This document shows positions 1-9,143 of a stretch of DNA of 64,000 nt, piece after piece. Source of the DNA: an uncultured Bdellovibrionales bacterium (GTDB lineage: Bacteria; Bdellovibrionota; FAC87; UBA2466); assembly GCA_937903155.1 (NCBI GenBank), contig CALCZU010000012.1:1-64000 (forward strand), read 5' to 3'. How positions within the stretch are numbered: the first letter of the stretch is position 1; each line of letters opens with the position of its first letter. The notes beneath the pieces were generated by a model, which did no database searches, had not been told where the DNA came from, and saw only the letters and a program-made list of their open reading frames with translations. The translations under genes and the position numbers were made by a program.

Positions 1-16
1 GACGCTCTTCCGATCT
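1..16 (+). other. Illumina adapter remnant (assembly artefact)
   Basis: The first 16 bases, gacgctcttccgatct, are identical to the 3' end of the standard Illumina TruSeq/universal adapter. They are very unlikely to be genomic. They show that the window begins at an untrimmed contig end, so everything upstream of base 17 is missing and the first gene is truncated. Confidence 0.93.
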
Positions 17-963
17 GTGAACTGGCGGCGTTTAAAAATAGCGATGTTTTGATGAAAAAACTTGCGCTTCAAACTTCGAACTCGTGCGGAGGCACACGTA
101 GCGTTGCCTCGTTGAAAAATCCTAGTGATAAATCGGTAGCGGATAATGCTCCTGCGAATACCGGAAAAGCAGTGGGTGCTTTTACAATTGACGACGTGAA
201 AAAAGACCTCGCTAAACTGGGTTTTGACGCGAAGACAAGTACTCCCAATCCAGCGCTTGAGAAATATCTCAGAACGGATCCGGAGCGTCTCAAAGAAAAT
301 CTAGCTGAAATTGCAAAGAATTCACCCGATGAAAAACTGAAAAGCCAAGCTCAAGATTTATTAGCAAATGAGGGGAACTTTCCGGCTTATCCTGTGATGC
401 CAGTGAGTGATAGTGGATCACCTCCTTCAGTTTCGAATTTTACAAATACGATGAACTCTCCTGCGATGGCATCAAGTTCAATCAATATTCCGTCCGGAAC
501 AGCTGCTGGAACATCGAAAGCAAGCTCGGTCAATCCTCAATCTCAAAATGAAACAAGCGGCGGTGGCCAGTACCAAGGAATTCAAAGTACGTTAGACAGA
601 GCCAATAAAGCTATTGAAGACGCCAATAATTCGGTCCAAGCAAATCCGGCACAGGCAGGAAGTCCTCAGCCCACTACAAAAGAACCCCTGAAAGAACATG
701 TCTCGGATTTGGTTTCCGCTCTTGCATCTGCAGATGAAACAATGAAGAAGAAAGTCATCGATCAAATCTCTAAAGTGCTAGTCAAAGATCCTAATAGTTA
801 CGATGCCGTCAGACTGATTAAAGCGATTCAAGCAAATCCTTCTACCCACGCTAAGTGGAACGAGGTTCGTAATCGGTATGACCAATGTTATTGCTTTCAC
901 TGTGAAAGTTGTGCGGGTTGTAGCTCCAAAGACCGACTGGAGGCGGCAGGAAAATGTCAGTAA
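17..963 (+). CDS. unrecognised protein with Cys-rich C terminus, 5' end missing
   Basis: The frame is open from the contig edge, so the gene probably starts upstream of the available sequence; internal starts exist at 49 (TTG) and 52 (ATG) but neither has a good ribosome site. The protein has an acidic/lysine-rich helical part, then a low-complexity stretch rich in Ser, Pro, Asn, Gln and Gly (about residues 110-215 from base 49), then a second helical part. The last 25 residues hold a dense cysteine cluster, CYCFHCESCAGC plus one more Cys near the end, which could bind metal or form disulfides. The stop overlaps the start of the next gene by 10 bases, so the two are probably co-translated. 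I do not recognise the family. Confidence 0.75.
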
Positions 964-1724
964 AAATGACTTTGATATTTTGTATAATTGCAACGGCGGC
1001 TTTTTCTGAAAGCTTGCACGAAACCAATAGCTCAAAGAATGAAGAGAGACTAGTCAATCACAGTGGAAGTCGTGCTTCAAGTTATGTACAAGCGAAAAAA
1101 TTTAACGTTAATGAATTTAAAGAATGCGGAGCTCAACTCCCAAAGTCACGAGATCCGAATTATTCACTAGTCCATGTCTTCACGCAAGGTGAAGGAATCA
1201 AGTGGAGGCCTTCCTCTGACACAAGCGCAAATGGAAAATGTGAATTTGTACTGGTTCAAAAGGCGACGGGCCTCGTCGAGGGTCCACTAGTAGATCACTG
1301 CGGCAAAGATCATACGCCCCTTTTAGTTCGAGGGTCCTCGCTCAACTTCCAAGATAATTTATTTTTCTACCAGTATGTTAACGGTGAGTTCATGCGCGCC
1401 GGTTGTAACGCGCAGACGTCCATTACTGAGAAAATTGCTTTTATGAGAGGTGATAAGTGCGCAAAATTAAATTTTGGTCAGACAGAGCTGGAAACGCATT
1501 CAAATTCGGCAGAATTTGATAGTCAGGAACCCGAGAATAAAAAGGCACGAGAAAATAGTCAGTCTTCAGAAAAAAATGCAGCCAAAATTGATAGTGTCGT
1601 TGAACCGTCTACTCGTGGTCCGTTAGATGAAACTGGGATCAAAGACCAGACACCTTCGATTGAATCCGGCACCAAGGACAAAACCTCGACGGACGACACC
1701 GGAATTGAGGACCAATCACCATGA
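954..1724 (+). CDS. exported protein of unknown function
   Basis: It starts inside the end of the preceding gene. Residues 1-18 look like a signal peptide (MSVKMTLIFCIIATAAFS), so export to the periplasm or beyond is likely. The middle part (about 45-175) has six or so spaced cysteines that could form disulfides. The C-terminal 80 residues are polar, probably disordered, and contain three imperfect copies of a short Gly-Thr/Ile-Lys/Glu-Asp motif (TGIKDQTP, SGTKDKTS, TGIEDQSP). The stop shares bases with the next ATG (ATGA). I recognise no family. Confidence 0.75.
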   Translation: MSVKMTLIFCIIATAAFSESLHETNSSKNEERLVNHSGSRASSYVQAKKFNVNEFKECGAQLPKSRDPNYSLVHVFTQGEGIKWRPSSDTSANGKCEFVLVQKATGLVEGPLVDHCGKDHTPLLVRGSSLNFQDNLFFYQYVNGEFMRAGCNAQTSITEKIAFMRGDKCAKLNFGQTELETHSNSAEFDSQEPENKKARENSQSSEKNAAKIDSVVEPSTRGPLDETGIKDQTPSIESGTKDKTSTDDTGIEDQSP

Positions 1725-2296
1725 AACACTACAGTCCTGCCGCACTGATGATTGCTTTGTTTTTTGTGTCAGGAACAAAACTTTCAGGTGAGCAACGATC
1801 GTTGATTCCCAGATACGTTGCTCCGAAGGAATTCAGTCATCAAATAGCCGAAAAAGAGAACTCTCCTAGAAGAGAAAGAGTACAAGTGGGCGATGAAATT
1901 GTGGATAAAGAGAGATGTGTTTATCCATACGAGTTTAATAAAGATCCTCAGGATGATAAAAAGCTTTTAAAAGCTTATGGAGCCCCAGAAGTAAAAAATC
2001 CTTACCGCTTTAAAAATCATCTGTATGTAAGGTATGAAACTCGTCTCGAACCTCCAAAATGGGTTCCCGACTTCGTCAATGAAGACGGGGTATTTTCATC
2101 CGACCAATATCTTGCACCCAACAGCGTAGTTCCTGGGGAGTGGGTAGGAATGCCTGGTAAGAAATTTAAGTTTTTAGCAGATAAACCTCGTTTCGAAGCA
2201 TGGGTTGAAACTAAAGAGGAAGTGAAAGTCGTTTGGCGAATCAAACTTGGAATGAAATGGGTTGATGCGCCAGAAGAAAATGTTCCAAAAGATTAA
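1721..2296 (+). CDS. exported protein of unknown function
   Basis: It overlaps the previous gene by four bases, which indicates translational coupling. The N terminus (MKHYSPAALMIALFFVSGTKLSG) is a credible signal peptide. The rest is rich in Lys, Glu, Pro and Trp with few cysteines and has no recognised domain. It is the last gene of a three-gene set of overlapping ORFs that presumably act together at the envelope or outside the cell; that role is inferred only from export signals and gene order. Confidence 0.75.
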   Translation: MKHYSPAALMIALFFVSGTKLSGEQRSLIPRYVAPKEFSHQIAEKENSPRRERVQVGDEIVDKERCVYPYEFNKDPQDDKKLLKAYGAPEVKNPYRFKNHLYVRYETRLEPPKWVPDFVNEDGVFSSDQYLAPNSVVPGEWVGMPGKKFKFLADKPRFEAWVETKEEVKVVWRIKLGMKWVDAPEENVPKD

Positions 2297-2346
2297 CGTT
2301 TCTTGTTGATTTCATTTTCTCACTGGGTGCGATATTGTTTTGCCCC

Positions 2347-3513
2347 ATGTGTCTTAGAACGACTCGCATAATTTCATTCTTGTTCTTGTCGATTTTGTCA
2401 GGTTGTACTTCAAGTCGAATTGCTCCCTACATCTCATCGACTTCTCCCGATGAAATCATTCACTTTATTCCTTCGGATCTCAAAGACAGAGTCGGCTGGG
2501 CCGAAGATATTATCGAAGGAATTGAGAAGACTCGACGTCCGGTAACGCCAGAACGGGTTTGCGCGGTAGTTGCGGTCGTCGAACAGGAATCCGGCTTTCA
2601 AATCGATCCTGCGGTTCGAAATCTGCCATCCGTTATCCGCCAGGGGCTTAAGAAAAAGTTTGCGCGACTCGGCCCGATGGCGGGACTTGCAGTGAAAGCA
2701 ATTCTCGAAGCGCATGCGCCGGGGAATAAAACAAGTTTCGAAAAAAGAATCGCTCGCCTCAAAACCGAAAGCGATCTCGATAGGCTCTTCCGCGATATCG
2801 AAGCTTCAGTCCGCCATCGTTTTCCAGGTTCGCTGGTTATGGCGTCACTCGTTTCAAAACTCATGGGTAACGGATGGATTGAAGATCTCAACCCCGTTAC
2901 AACCGCAGGCTCGATGCAAGTCAAAGTCTCCTACGCCAAAGAAATGGACGAATGGAAAGGCCTCTCGGATCATGAGATCAGAGACCAGCTTTATACTCGC
3001 AAGGGCGGCGTCTTAGCAGGCGCATCCCGGCTTCTCGCGTACGAAGCAAAGTATCAGGATATCCTTTATCGTTTTGCAGACTATAACTCTGGGATTTATT
3101 CCTCGAGAAACGCTGCTTTTCAAATGGCGCTTTCGGACGTGGGAAATCGCAGGCTCGTGGCCGATGGGGACCTCCTATCCTACCAACCCGACGGCAATCC
3201 CAAAGATGAAATCACAAATTCTCTGAAATCGATGGTGGAGTTTGGAAAACACCACGAGATTTCGGATCGCTCGATTCGAAGAGCCGCTCGACATGAAAAA
3301 GACGAGGACTTTGAATCTTCTGAGATCTGGGAAAAGGTCCGCGAGGTTTGGAGTAAAAAAAAGGGAAGAGAAGCTCCTTATGCTCAGATGCCCAACCTCA
3401 CCTTAGATTCTCCAAAACTTTCTTCAAAACGATCGACTGATTGGTTCGCTCATAGCGTTAAGAGACGCTACGACGAATGTCGCAGGCGAGAGAAAAAAGC
3501 AGATTCTCAGTAA
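2347..3513 (+). CDS. DUF1615-like lipoprotein, putative lytic-transglycosylase fold
   Basis: The ATG at 2347 is preferred over the upstream in-frame TTG (2335) because it gives a clean lipoprotein signal ending in LSGC. The mature protein has an AVVAVVEQESGFQ segment, like the catalytic Glu-Ser-Gly motif of soluble lytic transglycosylases, and later a YNSG motif like the YNAG of the same fold. The overall arrangement (PERVCAVVAVVEQES near residue 60 of the mature part, TAGSMQVKVSYA, DYNSGIYSSRNAAFQ) matches what I recall of DUF1615 proteins. A role in cleaving or sensing peptidoglycan is inferred. The C-terminal 80 residues are charged and probably an add-on. It converges with the next gene, 5 bases away. 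Confidence 0.8.
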   Translation: MCLRTTRIISFLFLSILSGCTSSRIAPYISSTSPDEIIHFIPSDLKDRVGWAEDIIEGIEKTRRPVTPERVCAVVAVVEQESGFQIDPAVRNLPSVIRQGLKKKFARLGPMAGLAVKAILEAHAPGNKTSFEKRIARLKTESDLDRLFRDIEASVRHRFPGSLVMASLVSKLMGNGWIEDLNPVTTAGSMQVKVSYAKEMDEWKGLSDHEIRDQLYTRKGGVLAGASRLLAYEAKYQDILYRFADYNSGIYSSRNAAFQMALSDVGNRRLVADGDLLSYQPDGNPKDEITNSLKSMVEFGKHHEISDRSIRRAARHEKDEDFESSEIWEKVREVWSKKKGREAPYAQMPNLTLDSPKLSSKRSTDWFAHSVKRRYDECRRREKKADSQ

Positions 3514-3518
3514 GTCGA

Positions 3519-4094
3519 CTACGGTCGGTCTTTTAATTTCTTTGCAGGGACGCCGCCCCAAATTTCATACGGGGGGATACTTTGATTCAAAACACTACCT
3601 GCGGCTAAAATCGATCCCGTTCCTATCGTCACGCCCGGAAGCACGACACAATGGGCACCTATCCAAACATCGGATTCAATTTTAATCGGTGAACTTGTAA
3701 AACCCTGCTTCGACATTGGGATCTCACGACTTTTAAAATCGTGATTTGCGGTCGTGATGTAGGAGTAAGCGCCAATCATCACCGAATTTCCGATCGTTAA
3801 AGATTGATAAACTCCGAGATACGAATTTCTACCGATAAAAACATCGCTCCCGATTTTGAGTTCGGGTTTTGCGTCCTTTTGATCTGCTATCCAAACAGAG
3901 ATATCAGTTTCCATCCGACAGGGCCCGTCGATCGAAATAAATGGATACGGTGGATACTGACCCACAAATTCGATATCGGGCTCAATCGAGCAATTTGATT
4001 TCGCGCGCTGAGCAAGCCAATCACACCGAAGTTTTTCTTTGCGACGTTTTTGCACAAAGGCTCTCAAACAAGAAACAGGATTAAGACATGACAT
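3519..4094 (-). CDS. left-handed beta-helix (hexapeptide repeat) acyltransferase
   Basis: Residues from about 60 onward are imperfect hexapeptide repeats (IGSDVFIGRNSYLGVYQSLTIG, later VWIGAHCVVLPGVTIGTGS), the signature of LacA/NodL/WbbJ-type O-acetyltransferases that use acyl-CoA. The conserved His of the active site is probably in TTANHDF. The C-terminal IPPYEIWGGVPAKKLK is the typical capping segment of this family. The acceptor cannot be told from sequence; a sugar of a surface polysaccharide or a small thiogalactoside-like acceptor are both possible. It lies 12 bases downstream of the SRPBCC gene on the same strand and may be co-transcribed with it. Confidence 0.88.
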   Translation of the reverse strand: MSCLNPVSCLRAFVQKRRKEKLRCDWLAQRAKSNCSIEPDIEFVGQYPPYPFISIDGPCRMETDISVWIADQKDAKPELKIGSDVFIGRNSYLGVYQSLTIGNSVMIGAYSYITTANHDFKSREIPMSKQGFTSSPIKIESDVWIGAHCVVLPGVTIGTGSILAAGSVLNQSIPPYEIWGGVPAKKLKDRP

Positions 4095-4106
4095 GGGATG
4101 ATCCTA

Positions 4107-4640
4107 TTATGGTTTTGTTTCGACTAATGGTTTAAGATTTGCGATTCCTTTTTTGAATTGGTCGACCACCATTTTTTCGCAATCGATAAAAAGTGTAATG
4201 AGTTTGTTCGGAAATCCACCATCTCCGCTTAGGGACCAGGTAAAACGTGTTCCGTCGCCTTCGGGTTTTAACCGGTACTCAATCAGATTATCTGCCTTAA
4301 AGGGCTTCGTCATGATGAGTCTAATATCCACCGCTTCATTGGGGACCAATTTCAGCATTTCCAATTTGCCACTTCCGGCTTCTTTGTTCCCATCAAACTC
4401 CAATACCGAGCCGACCTGGCCATCAGTACCAAGATAAGTTTTCTTCATCGTGGGGTCGACTCGCTCAAACGGAGACCATAGGCTTCCCTTTTTAAAGTCG
4501 CTCATCATCTCAAACACTTTATCTGCGGGGGCATGGATCACTTCGCTGTACTCATAACGAAACTTGCCTTCGCGGGTCGAGACATAACCCAAAAAAATCA
4601 GAATAATGACAAGAAGCCCTAATAGAATTTTTTTGATCAT
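4107..4640 (-). CDS. SRPBCC (START-like) family protein with N-terminal membrane anchor
   Basis: The start at 4640 is chosen because a purine-rich GGGGGA site lies just upstream and the protein then begins with MIKKILLGLLVIILIFLGYV, a signal anchor. The remaining ~155 residues match the polyketide cyclase/SRPBCC pattern: EVIHAPADKVFEMMSDFKK, LWSPFERVDPTMKKTY, EYRLKPEGDGTRFTWSLSGD. Such proteins bind hydrophobic ligands in a helix-grip cavity; the ligand here is unknown. The anchor would place the domain in the periplasm. It shares an operon with the acyltransferase downstream. Confidence 0.85.
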   Translation of the reverse strand: MIKKILLGLLVIILIFLGYVSTREGKFRYEYSEVIHAPADKVFEMMSDFKKGSLWSPFERVDPTMKKTYLGTDGQVGSVLEFDGNKEAGSGKLEMLKLVPNEAVDIRLIMTKPFKADNLIEYRLKPEGDGTRFTWSLSGDGGFPNKLITLFIDCEKMVVDQFKKGIANLKPLVETKP

Positions 4641-4685
4641 TTGAAATCCCCCATGTAGGTGAAATTTTAACATAAAAAAGTAAGA

Positions 4686-4796
4686 GCGACGAAGCAATCT
4701 CGACGCAAAAGGACGCTCTTGTTATCGGCGAGATTGCTTCCGTCTCCGCTAAAGCTGCGCCGGACAAGTCGTCGCCTTCGGCTCCTCGCAATGACG
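4686..4796. repeat. REP-like palindromic element, copy 1 (interrupted)
   Basis: The left part (4686-4702) contains gcgacgaagcaatctcg and the right part resumes at 4728 with the complementary sequence. The right arm is split: after 4740 about 27 unrelated bases are inserted before it continues at 4768-4796 (gtcgtcgccttcggctcct and onward). The loop (cttgttatcggcgag) is nearly identical to the loop of the intact copy at 6331-6429, so the two copies share a recent ancestor. Confidence 0.8.
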
Positions 4797-4876
4797 GGAG
4801 TTACGATGCTGGATGTTAAAACGACGAAGTCCGAAAATAGCCAGTGGGAGCGCTTGAAATAGGCTATGTTGAACAG

Positions 4877-6316
4877 ATGAGTCGAGATGACATCTACTAC
4901 GAGGCGGTTAAAGCGCGTGATCACCGCTTTGATGGAAAATTCTTTATCGCCGTCAAAACGACGGGGATTTACTGCCGCCCCATTTGTCCCGCAAAACCCA
5001 AGCGCGAAAACAGCGAGTTTTTTCAAAACCGTATCGCCGCCGAAAAAGCAGGCTACAGACCTTGTCTCCGATGTCGGCCCGAAAGTGCGCCGGAGTCCCC
5101 TGCTTGGGCCGGCACCTCAGCGCTCGTTCAAAGAGCTTTTCGAAAAATCCAAATGCCCGAGACTCTTGAATGGAACGAAGACGAATTAGCAGAGCTGTTT
5201 GGCGTCACCGCCCGTCACTTAAGACGCTTATTTATCGAAGAAATCGGCAAAACGCCAAAACAAATTGCTTTTGAAAACAGGCTTAATCTGTCGCGAAAGC
5301 TCATTTGCGAATCCCAGCTTCCGATTACCGAAATTGCTTATGGCTCAGGATTTCGTTCGATCCGAAGATTTAACGACGCTTTTAAATCACGATTTAAAAA
5401 AACACCGTCCGAGATTAGGCGCGTTGCCCCCACAAGCGATGACAAATTGAAACTCACGCTTTCGTATCGACCTCCGTTTGATTTTGAAGGGCTTCTCTAT
5501 TTTTACCGCTCTCACGAGATGGGAGATCTCGAACGCTTCGAAGCCGGTAAGATGCATCGAATTGCCGAATTTGATGGCAAGGTGGGAACGGTCACGATTT
5601 CAAATGAGCCGGACAAGTCGCGTCTTCTCGTCGAAATTGATTTTCCGGAGACTTCGAGAATTCCCGCAATTCTTTCAAGGGTGCGAAGCCTCTTCGACAT
5701 TGATTCGGATCCGCTTCTTATTGCAAATCAAATTGAAACCGACCCTAAAATGAAGTCGCTCCTCAAAAAACACCCGGGAATTCGCATTCCCTCGGGATGG
5801 GATCCTTTTGAAGTGGCAGTTGCAACGATTTTGGGCCAGCTTGTCAGTGTGGAGCAGGGGCGGGCATTGGTGAAAGACTTGATCGAAAGCCTCGGGAAGG
5901 ACTCAGGCCTTAGATTTGAAAACAGAGTGATTAAACTCTTTCCCACTCCCGAACAAATTGCTTCGTCCGATCTCAAAGGCCTTAAAACAACTCAAACCCG
6001 TAAAGACGCTCTAGTCACATTTTCAAAAGCGATTTTAGAGAAGAAGCTTTCGCTCGAACCGACTCAAGACGTGGAAGAGTTTATTAAAAAAATCCTGACC
6101 GTTCGGGGAATCGGGCCCTGGACTGCGCACTACATCGCTCTCAAATCGTTAAGAAACCCGGACGCATTTCCCGAAACCGATTTAATCTTAGCGAGAGCTT
6201 TGGAACTTCACTCCAAGGAAGTCGTCGAACAACTGCGACCCTGGCGAGGCTACGCCGCAGCCTTATTCTGGAAGGAATATTCCGCCGTGCTTACGAAAAA
6301 GAAGAAGAAACTCTGA
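4877..6316 (+). CDS. alkA: Ada-like / AlkA DNA-3-methyladenine glycosylase fusion
   Basis: The protein has three parts. Residues 1-75 are the Ada metal-binding domain with the four zinc cysteines in YCRPIC and CLRC (about 33, 37, 63, 66). Residues 85-180 are an AraC-type helix-turn-helix pair (ELAEFGV-like ARHLRRLF and ITEIAYGSGFRSIRRFNDAF). Residues 185-479 are an AlkA-type glycosylase with an AlkA_N beta domain and the helix-hairpin-helix-GPD core (VRGIGPWTAHYIALKSL, then PETDL carrying the expected catalytic Asp). It removes alkylated purines and may also sense methylation and regulate its own promoter. The ATG at 4877 is preferred over an upstream GTG at 4844 since MSRDD matches the normal family N terminus. 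No ogt or alkB neighbour is present. Confidence 0.92.
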   Translation: MSRDDIYYEAVKARDHRFDGKFFIAVKTTGIYCRPICPAKPKRENSEFFQNRIAAEKAGYRPCLRCRPESAPESPAWAGTSALVQRAFRKIQMPETLEWNEDELAELFGVTARHLRRLFIEEIGKTPKQIAFENRLNLSRKLICESQLPITEIAYGSGFRSIRRFNDAFKSRFKKTPSEIRRVAPTSDDKLKLTLSYRPPFDFEGLLYFYRSHEMGDLERFEAGKMHRIAEFDGKVGTVTISNEPDKSRLLVEIDFPETSRIPAILSRVRSLFDIDSDPLLIANQIETDPKMKSLLKKHPGIRIPSGWDPFEVAVATILGQLVSVEQGRALVKDLIESLGKDSGLRFENRVIKLFPTPEQIASSDLKGLKTTQTRKDALVTFSKAILEKKLSLEPTQDVEEFIKKILTVRGIGPWTAHYIALKSLRNPDAFPETDLILARALELHSKEVVEQLRPWRGYAAALFWKEYSAVLTKKKKKL

Positions 6317-6330
6317 CCGTCGAAAACAAC

Positions 6331-6429
6331 GTCGTTGCGAGGAGCCGTAGGCGACGAAGCAATCTCGCCGCATAAGGCGTTCTTGTTATCGGCGAGATTG
6401 CTTCGTCGCCTACGGCTCCTCGCAACGAC
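6331..6429. repeat. REP-like perfect 39-bp inverted repeat, copy 2 (intact)
   Basis: Bases 6331-6369 and 6391-6429 are perfect reverse complements, separated by a 21-base loop. The arm carries gcgacgaagcaatctcg, the core of a very widespread bacterial palindromic repeat. It sits between two convergent genes, alkA and potD, where it could act as a bidirectional transcription barrier or protect mRNA 3' ends. Confidence 0.93.
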
Positions 6430-6440
6430 GGGGTGTTACG

Positions 6441-7490
6441 TTAAGACTTGATCTCAGTCCAAAGCTTATTGATGAAAAGAAGGGTTTCGCCGATTTCTTC
6501 TAGGAAGTGCATTTTGCTCATGACCTCGCGTGAAGGATAGATTTCGGGATTATTTCTTTCCGATTCGGGAAGTTTTGCCTTAAGCGTTTTGCTGGGCGTG
6601 GCCAAGTGGTTTGCGGTCACAAGTTCCACTGCATTGTCGGGATCTAAGAAGAAGTTGATAAAGGCATGCGCCATTTCCGAGTTCGGACTCGATTTTGGAA
6701 TCGCAAAATTGTCCGTCCAAACAATTCCACCTTCTTTGGGAATGAAATACTTAATCTTAGGATTCTGAGCCGAAGCTTGAATCGCATCCGTCGAGTAAAT
6801 ATGGGCAATATTGATTTCGCCATTTAAAAGAAGCGGCTTTGGTTCAGACGTAAATAGCAAAACTCTTTCTTTTACTTTAGAAATCTCCTCTTTCGCAGCC
6901 TTTAAAATCGCAAGGTCACGAGTATTAGGATTCTGCTTTTGATAAAGCAACGTCGCCGAGAACACTTCCCGCATATCATCCAAAACGGAAGTGTGTTTTG
7001 TGTCAGGGGAATTGAGAAGAATATCCCAGCCCACGCCGCCTTCGGGAATCTTTACTTTCTCCGTATTAATCGCAATCCCGGTCGTTCCCCAGGTAAAGGG
7101 AATCGAATACTTCAACCCCGGATCATAAGGTAGATTCTTATAAAACTCTTCTAAATGGACAAGGTTAGGAATCTTCGAAGGATCAATCGCGCCCAGCATC
7201 CCCAATTGGTTCATCTGCCGGAGCATGTAATCCGAAGGCTGAATAATATCAAAGCCCGTAGCGCCTGCTTTGAGCTTTGAGAAAAGTTCTTCGTTACTCG
7301 ATGTGTAGCTTAACTCCACCCGAATCCCCGTTTTTGCCGTAAAAGCTTGAATCGAAGTTTCGGGGAAGTAATTACTCCACGTACAAATATGAAGTACGTT
7401 TTCGTGTTTTGTCTTCGAATTAAAATAAAAAATCCCACCGACGACAACGGCAAGACCTACAATTAGTCCAATTAACCTTTGAGTACCCAT
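6441..7490 (-). CDS. potD: polyamine ABC transporter substrate-binding protein PotD
   Basis: The 349-residue protein starts with a membrane-spanning signal (LIGLIVGLAVVVGGIFYF), then the family hallmark LHICTWSNYFPETSIQAF. Further PotD-like segments are FDIIQPSDYMLRQM, YSIPFTWGTTGIAIN and EGGIVWTDNFAIPKSS. There is no lipobox, so it may stay anchored by the uncleaved signal. It captures spermidine or putrescine in the periplasm and delivers it to PotBC. The start overlaps the end of potC by 19 bases, giving the order potA-potB-potC-potD. Specificity for putrescine or spermidine cannot be decided from sequence. Confidence 0.93.
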   Translation of the reverse strand: MGTQRLIGLIVGLAVVVGGIFYFNSKTKHENVLHICTWSNYFPETSIQAFTAKTGIRVELSYTSSNEELFSKLKAGATGFDIIQPSDYMLRQMNQLGMLGAIDPSKIPNLVHLEEFYKNLPYDPGLKYSIPFTWGTTGIAINTEKVKIPEGGVGWDILLNSPDTKHTSVLDDMREVFSATLLYQKQNPNTRDLAILKAAKEEISKVKERVLLFTSEPKPLLLNGEINIAHIYSTDAIQASAQNPKIKYFIPKEGGIVWTDNFAIPKSSPNSEMAHAFINFFLDPDNAVELVTANHLATPSKTLKAKLPESERNNPEIYPSREVMSKMHFLEEIGETLLFINKLWTEIKS

Positions 7491-8257
7491 TTACGACTCT
7501 GCTCCTTTGAAACGAGGATTAAAACTAAGAATGTGCTGATGAGGATCATAAAAAATGAGAGTCCATTAAGCTCCGGTGTGACGCCAATTCTCATTAAAGA
7601 GTAAATCTTCAATGGCAACGTGGTCAGCCCGGCACCGCTTGTAAAAAACGAAATCAAAAAATCATCAAATGAAAGCGTAAATGCCAAAAGCCAAGCTCCC
7701 ATCACCCCGGGAAGGATATTGGGTAAAGTCACTTTCCAAAACACTTCATTGGGTTTCGCTCCCAAATCGCGTGCGGCTTCGTTCATCTGCGGATCGAGCT
7801 TTCGAATCTGCTCGACCATAATAAAGTACACAAAACTCGCGCTAAAACTCGCGTGCGCAATCACAACCGTCCAAAACCCGAGCTCCATTCTTAAGAGAAG
7901 AAAGAATAGAAGTAGAGAAAGACCCGTAATCACTTCAGGCAAAAGAATCGGAAGCATAATGAGTGTCTGAAAAGTCGCAGGTAACATCGCTGCAATCGGA
8001 GTTAACCCAACCGCCCCCAAAGTGCCTAGAGAAACCGAAAGCGTCGCCGAAATCACCGCAATTTCAAGACTTGTCCCCAGAGGCAACCAAAGGCTCGGAG
8101 AATCAAAAAGTTTAATGATCCACATCATCGTAAATCCGCTCTTCCAATTATGCGGATCGACTAAAAATGCCTGAAAAATGACGTAGAAAAGTGGCAGGTA
8201 TAAAAACGCGATCACGAGCCAAAAAATCGTTTCGACAAGCCGATTTCTACGCTGCAT
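7472..8257 (-). CDS. potC: polyamine ABC transporter permease PotC
   Basis: The ATG at 8257 is preferred to one at 8341: a GGGGGAAG site precedes it and the protein then begins MQRRNRLVETIFWLVIAFLYLPL, a normal PotC N terminus. It has about six membrane helices and the EAA loop (EAARDLGAKPNEVFWKVTLPNI) that contacts the ATPase. It forms the translocation channel with PotB. The start overlaps the potB stop by 11 bases. Confidence 0.94.
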   Translation of the reverse strand: MQRRNRLVETIFWLVIAFLYLPLFYVIFQAFLVDPHNWKSGFTMMWIIKLFDSPSLWLPLGTSLEIAVISATLSVSLGTLGAVGLTPIAAMLPATFQTLIMLPILLPEVITGLSLLLFFLLLRMELGFWTVVIAHASFSASFVYFIMVEQIRKLDPQMNEAARDLGAKPNEVFWKVTLPNILPGVMGAWLLAFTLSFDDFLISFFTSGAGLTTLPLKIYSLMRIGVTPELNGLSFFMILISTFLVLILVSKEQSRKWVLKG

Positions 8258-9143
8258 GAGCTTCCCCCGAATTTTTCTTCCAGCGATTCTGAAGAATGAG
8301 TGCAAAAAGCATGATGACGGATAAAAGCGTCGCCATCGCACTTCCCAATGGCCAATTCTGCATCGTAAAAAACTGGTCGACCATCACCTTTCCCAAAAAC
8401 GCTTCCTTAGCTCCCCCCAAAAGGTCGGGAATCACGTACTCACCGAGCATGGGAATAAAGACGAACAGGCTTCCCACGAAAACTCCCTCTTTAATGTTGG
8501 GAATCACGACTTTGAAAAACGTCTGAATTCGACCGGCGCCTAAATCAAACGAAGCCTCTCTTAAGGTGGGATCTAGCTTTTCAAGGGCCGAGTAAACCGG
8601 AACCACCAAAAAAGGCAGGTAGTTGTAAATCAAACCGATGTACACACCCACTCGAGTGTAAAGAATTCTCACCGGTGAATCCACGATTTGGTAATGCAAA
8701 AGCATTTGGTTCAAAAGCCCATTATTGCCGAGTAAAGAGACAATTCCGTAAATGCGTAAAATAAAGTTCGTCCAAAAAGGGATAAAAAGAAGGATGAGCC
8801 CCATCTGTTTCATCGGGCCTGCTTGCTTGGCGAGATAGTATGCCACCGGGAAACCGACGACCAGGCAACTTGCAGTCGCAATCAAGGCTAACCACAACGT
8901 CTTTAAAAGCACCTTCAAATAAACGACATTAAAGGTGACGAGATAGTTATCAAAATTAAAGTGAAAACGGATGTTCCCAAACTCCGTTCGTTCGAGAAAA
9001 CTCATTCCGACAATGATGAAAAACGGAATCAGCGTCATTAAGACAAGCCAACTCATAAAAAACCACGCGGATGCGGGAATCGTTTTCGCAGCGGTCTGTA
9101 GCGAGTCGCTCTTATCTTTCAGGTAGGACAATAGAATCCTCAC
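8247..9143 (-). CDS. potB: polyamine ABC transporter permease PotB
   Basis: It is a 298-residue inner-membrane permease of the binding-protein-dependent type with about six helices. The EAA motif is in REASFDLGAGRIQTFFKVVIP. After a cytoplasmic N-terminal stretch the first helix is FFMSWLVLMTLIPFFIIVG, followed by the typical MSFLERTEFG. It pairs with PotC as the channel of the polyamine importer. The start lies inside the end of potA (32-base overlap), consistent with one operon. Confidence 0.94.
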   Translation of the reverse strand: MRILLSYLKDKSDSLQTAAKTIPASAWFFMSWLVLMTLIPFFIIVGMSFLERTEFGNIRFHFNFDNYLVTFNVVYLKVLLKTLWLALIATASCLVVGFPVAYYLAKQAGPMKQMGLILLFIPFWTNFILRIYGIVSLLGNNGLLNQMLLHYQIVDSPVRILYTRVGVYIGLIYNYLPFLVVPVYSALEKLDPTLREASFDLGAGRIQTFFKVVIPNIKEGVFVGSLFVFIPMLGEYVIPDLLGGAKEAFLGKVMVDQFFTMQNWPLGSAMATLLSVIMLFALILQNRWKKNSGEAHAA

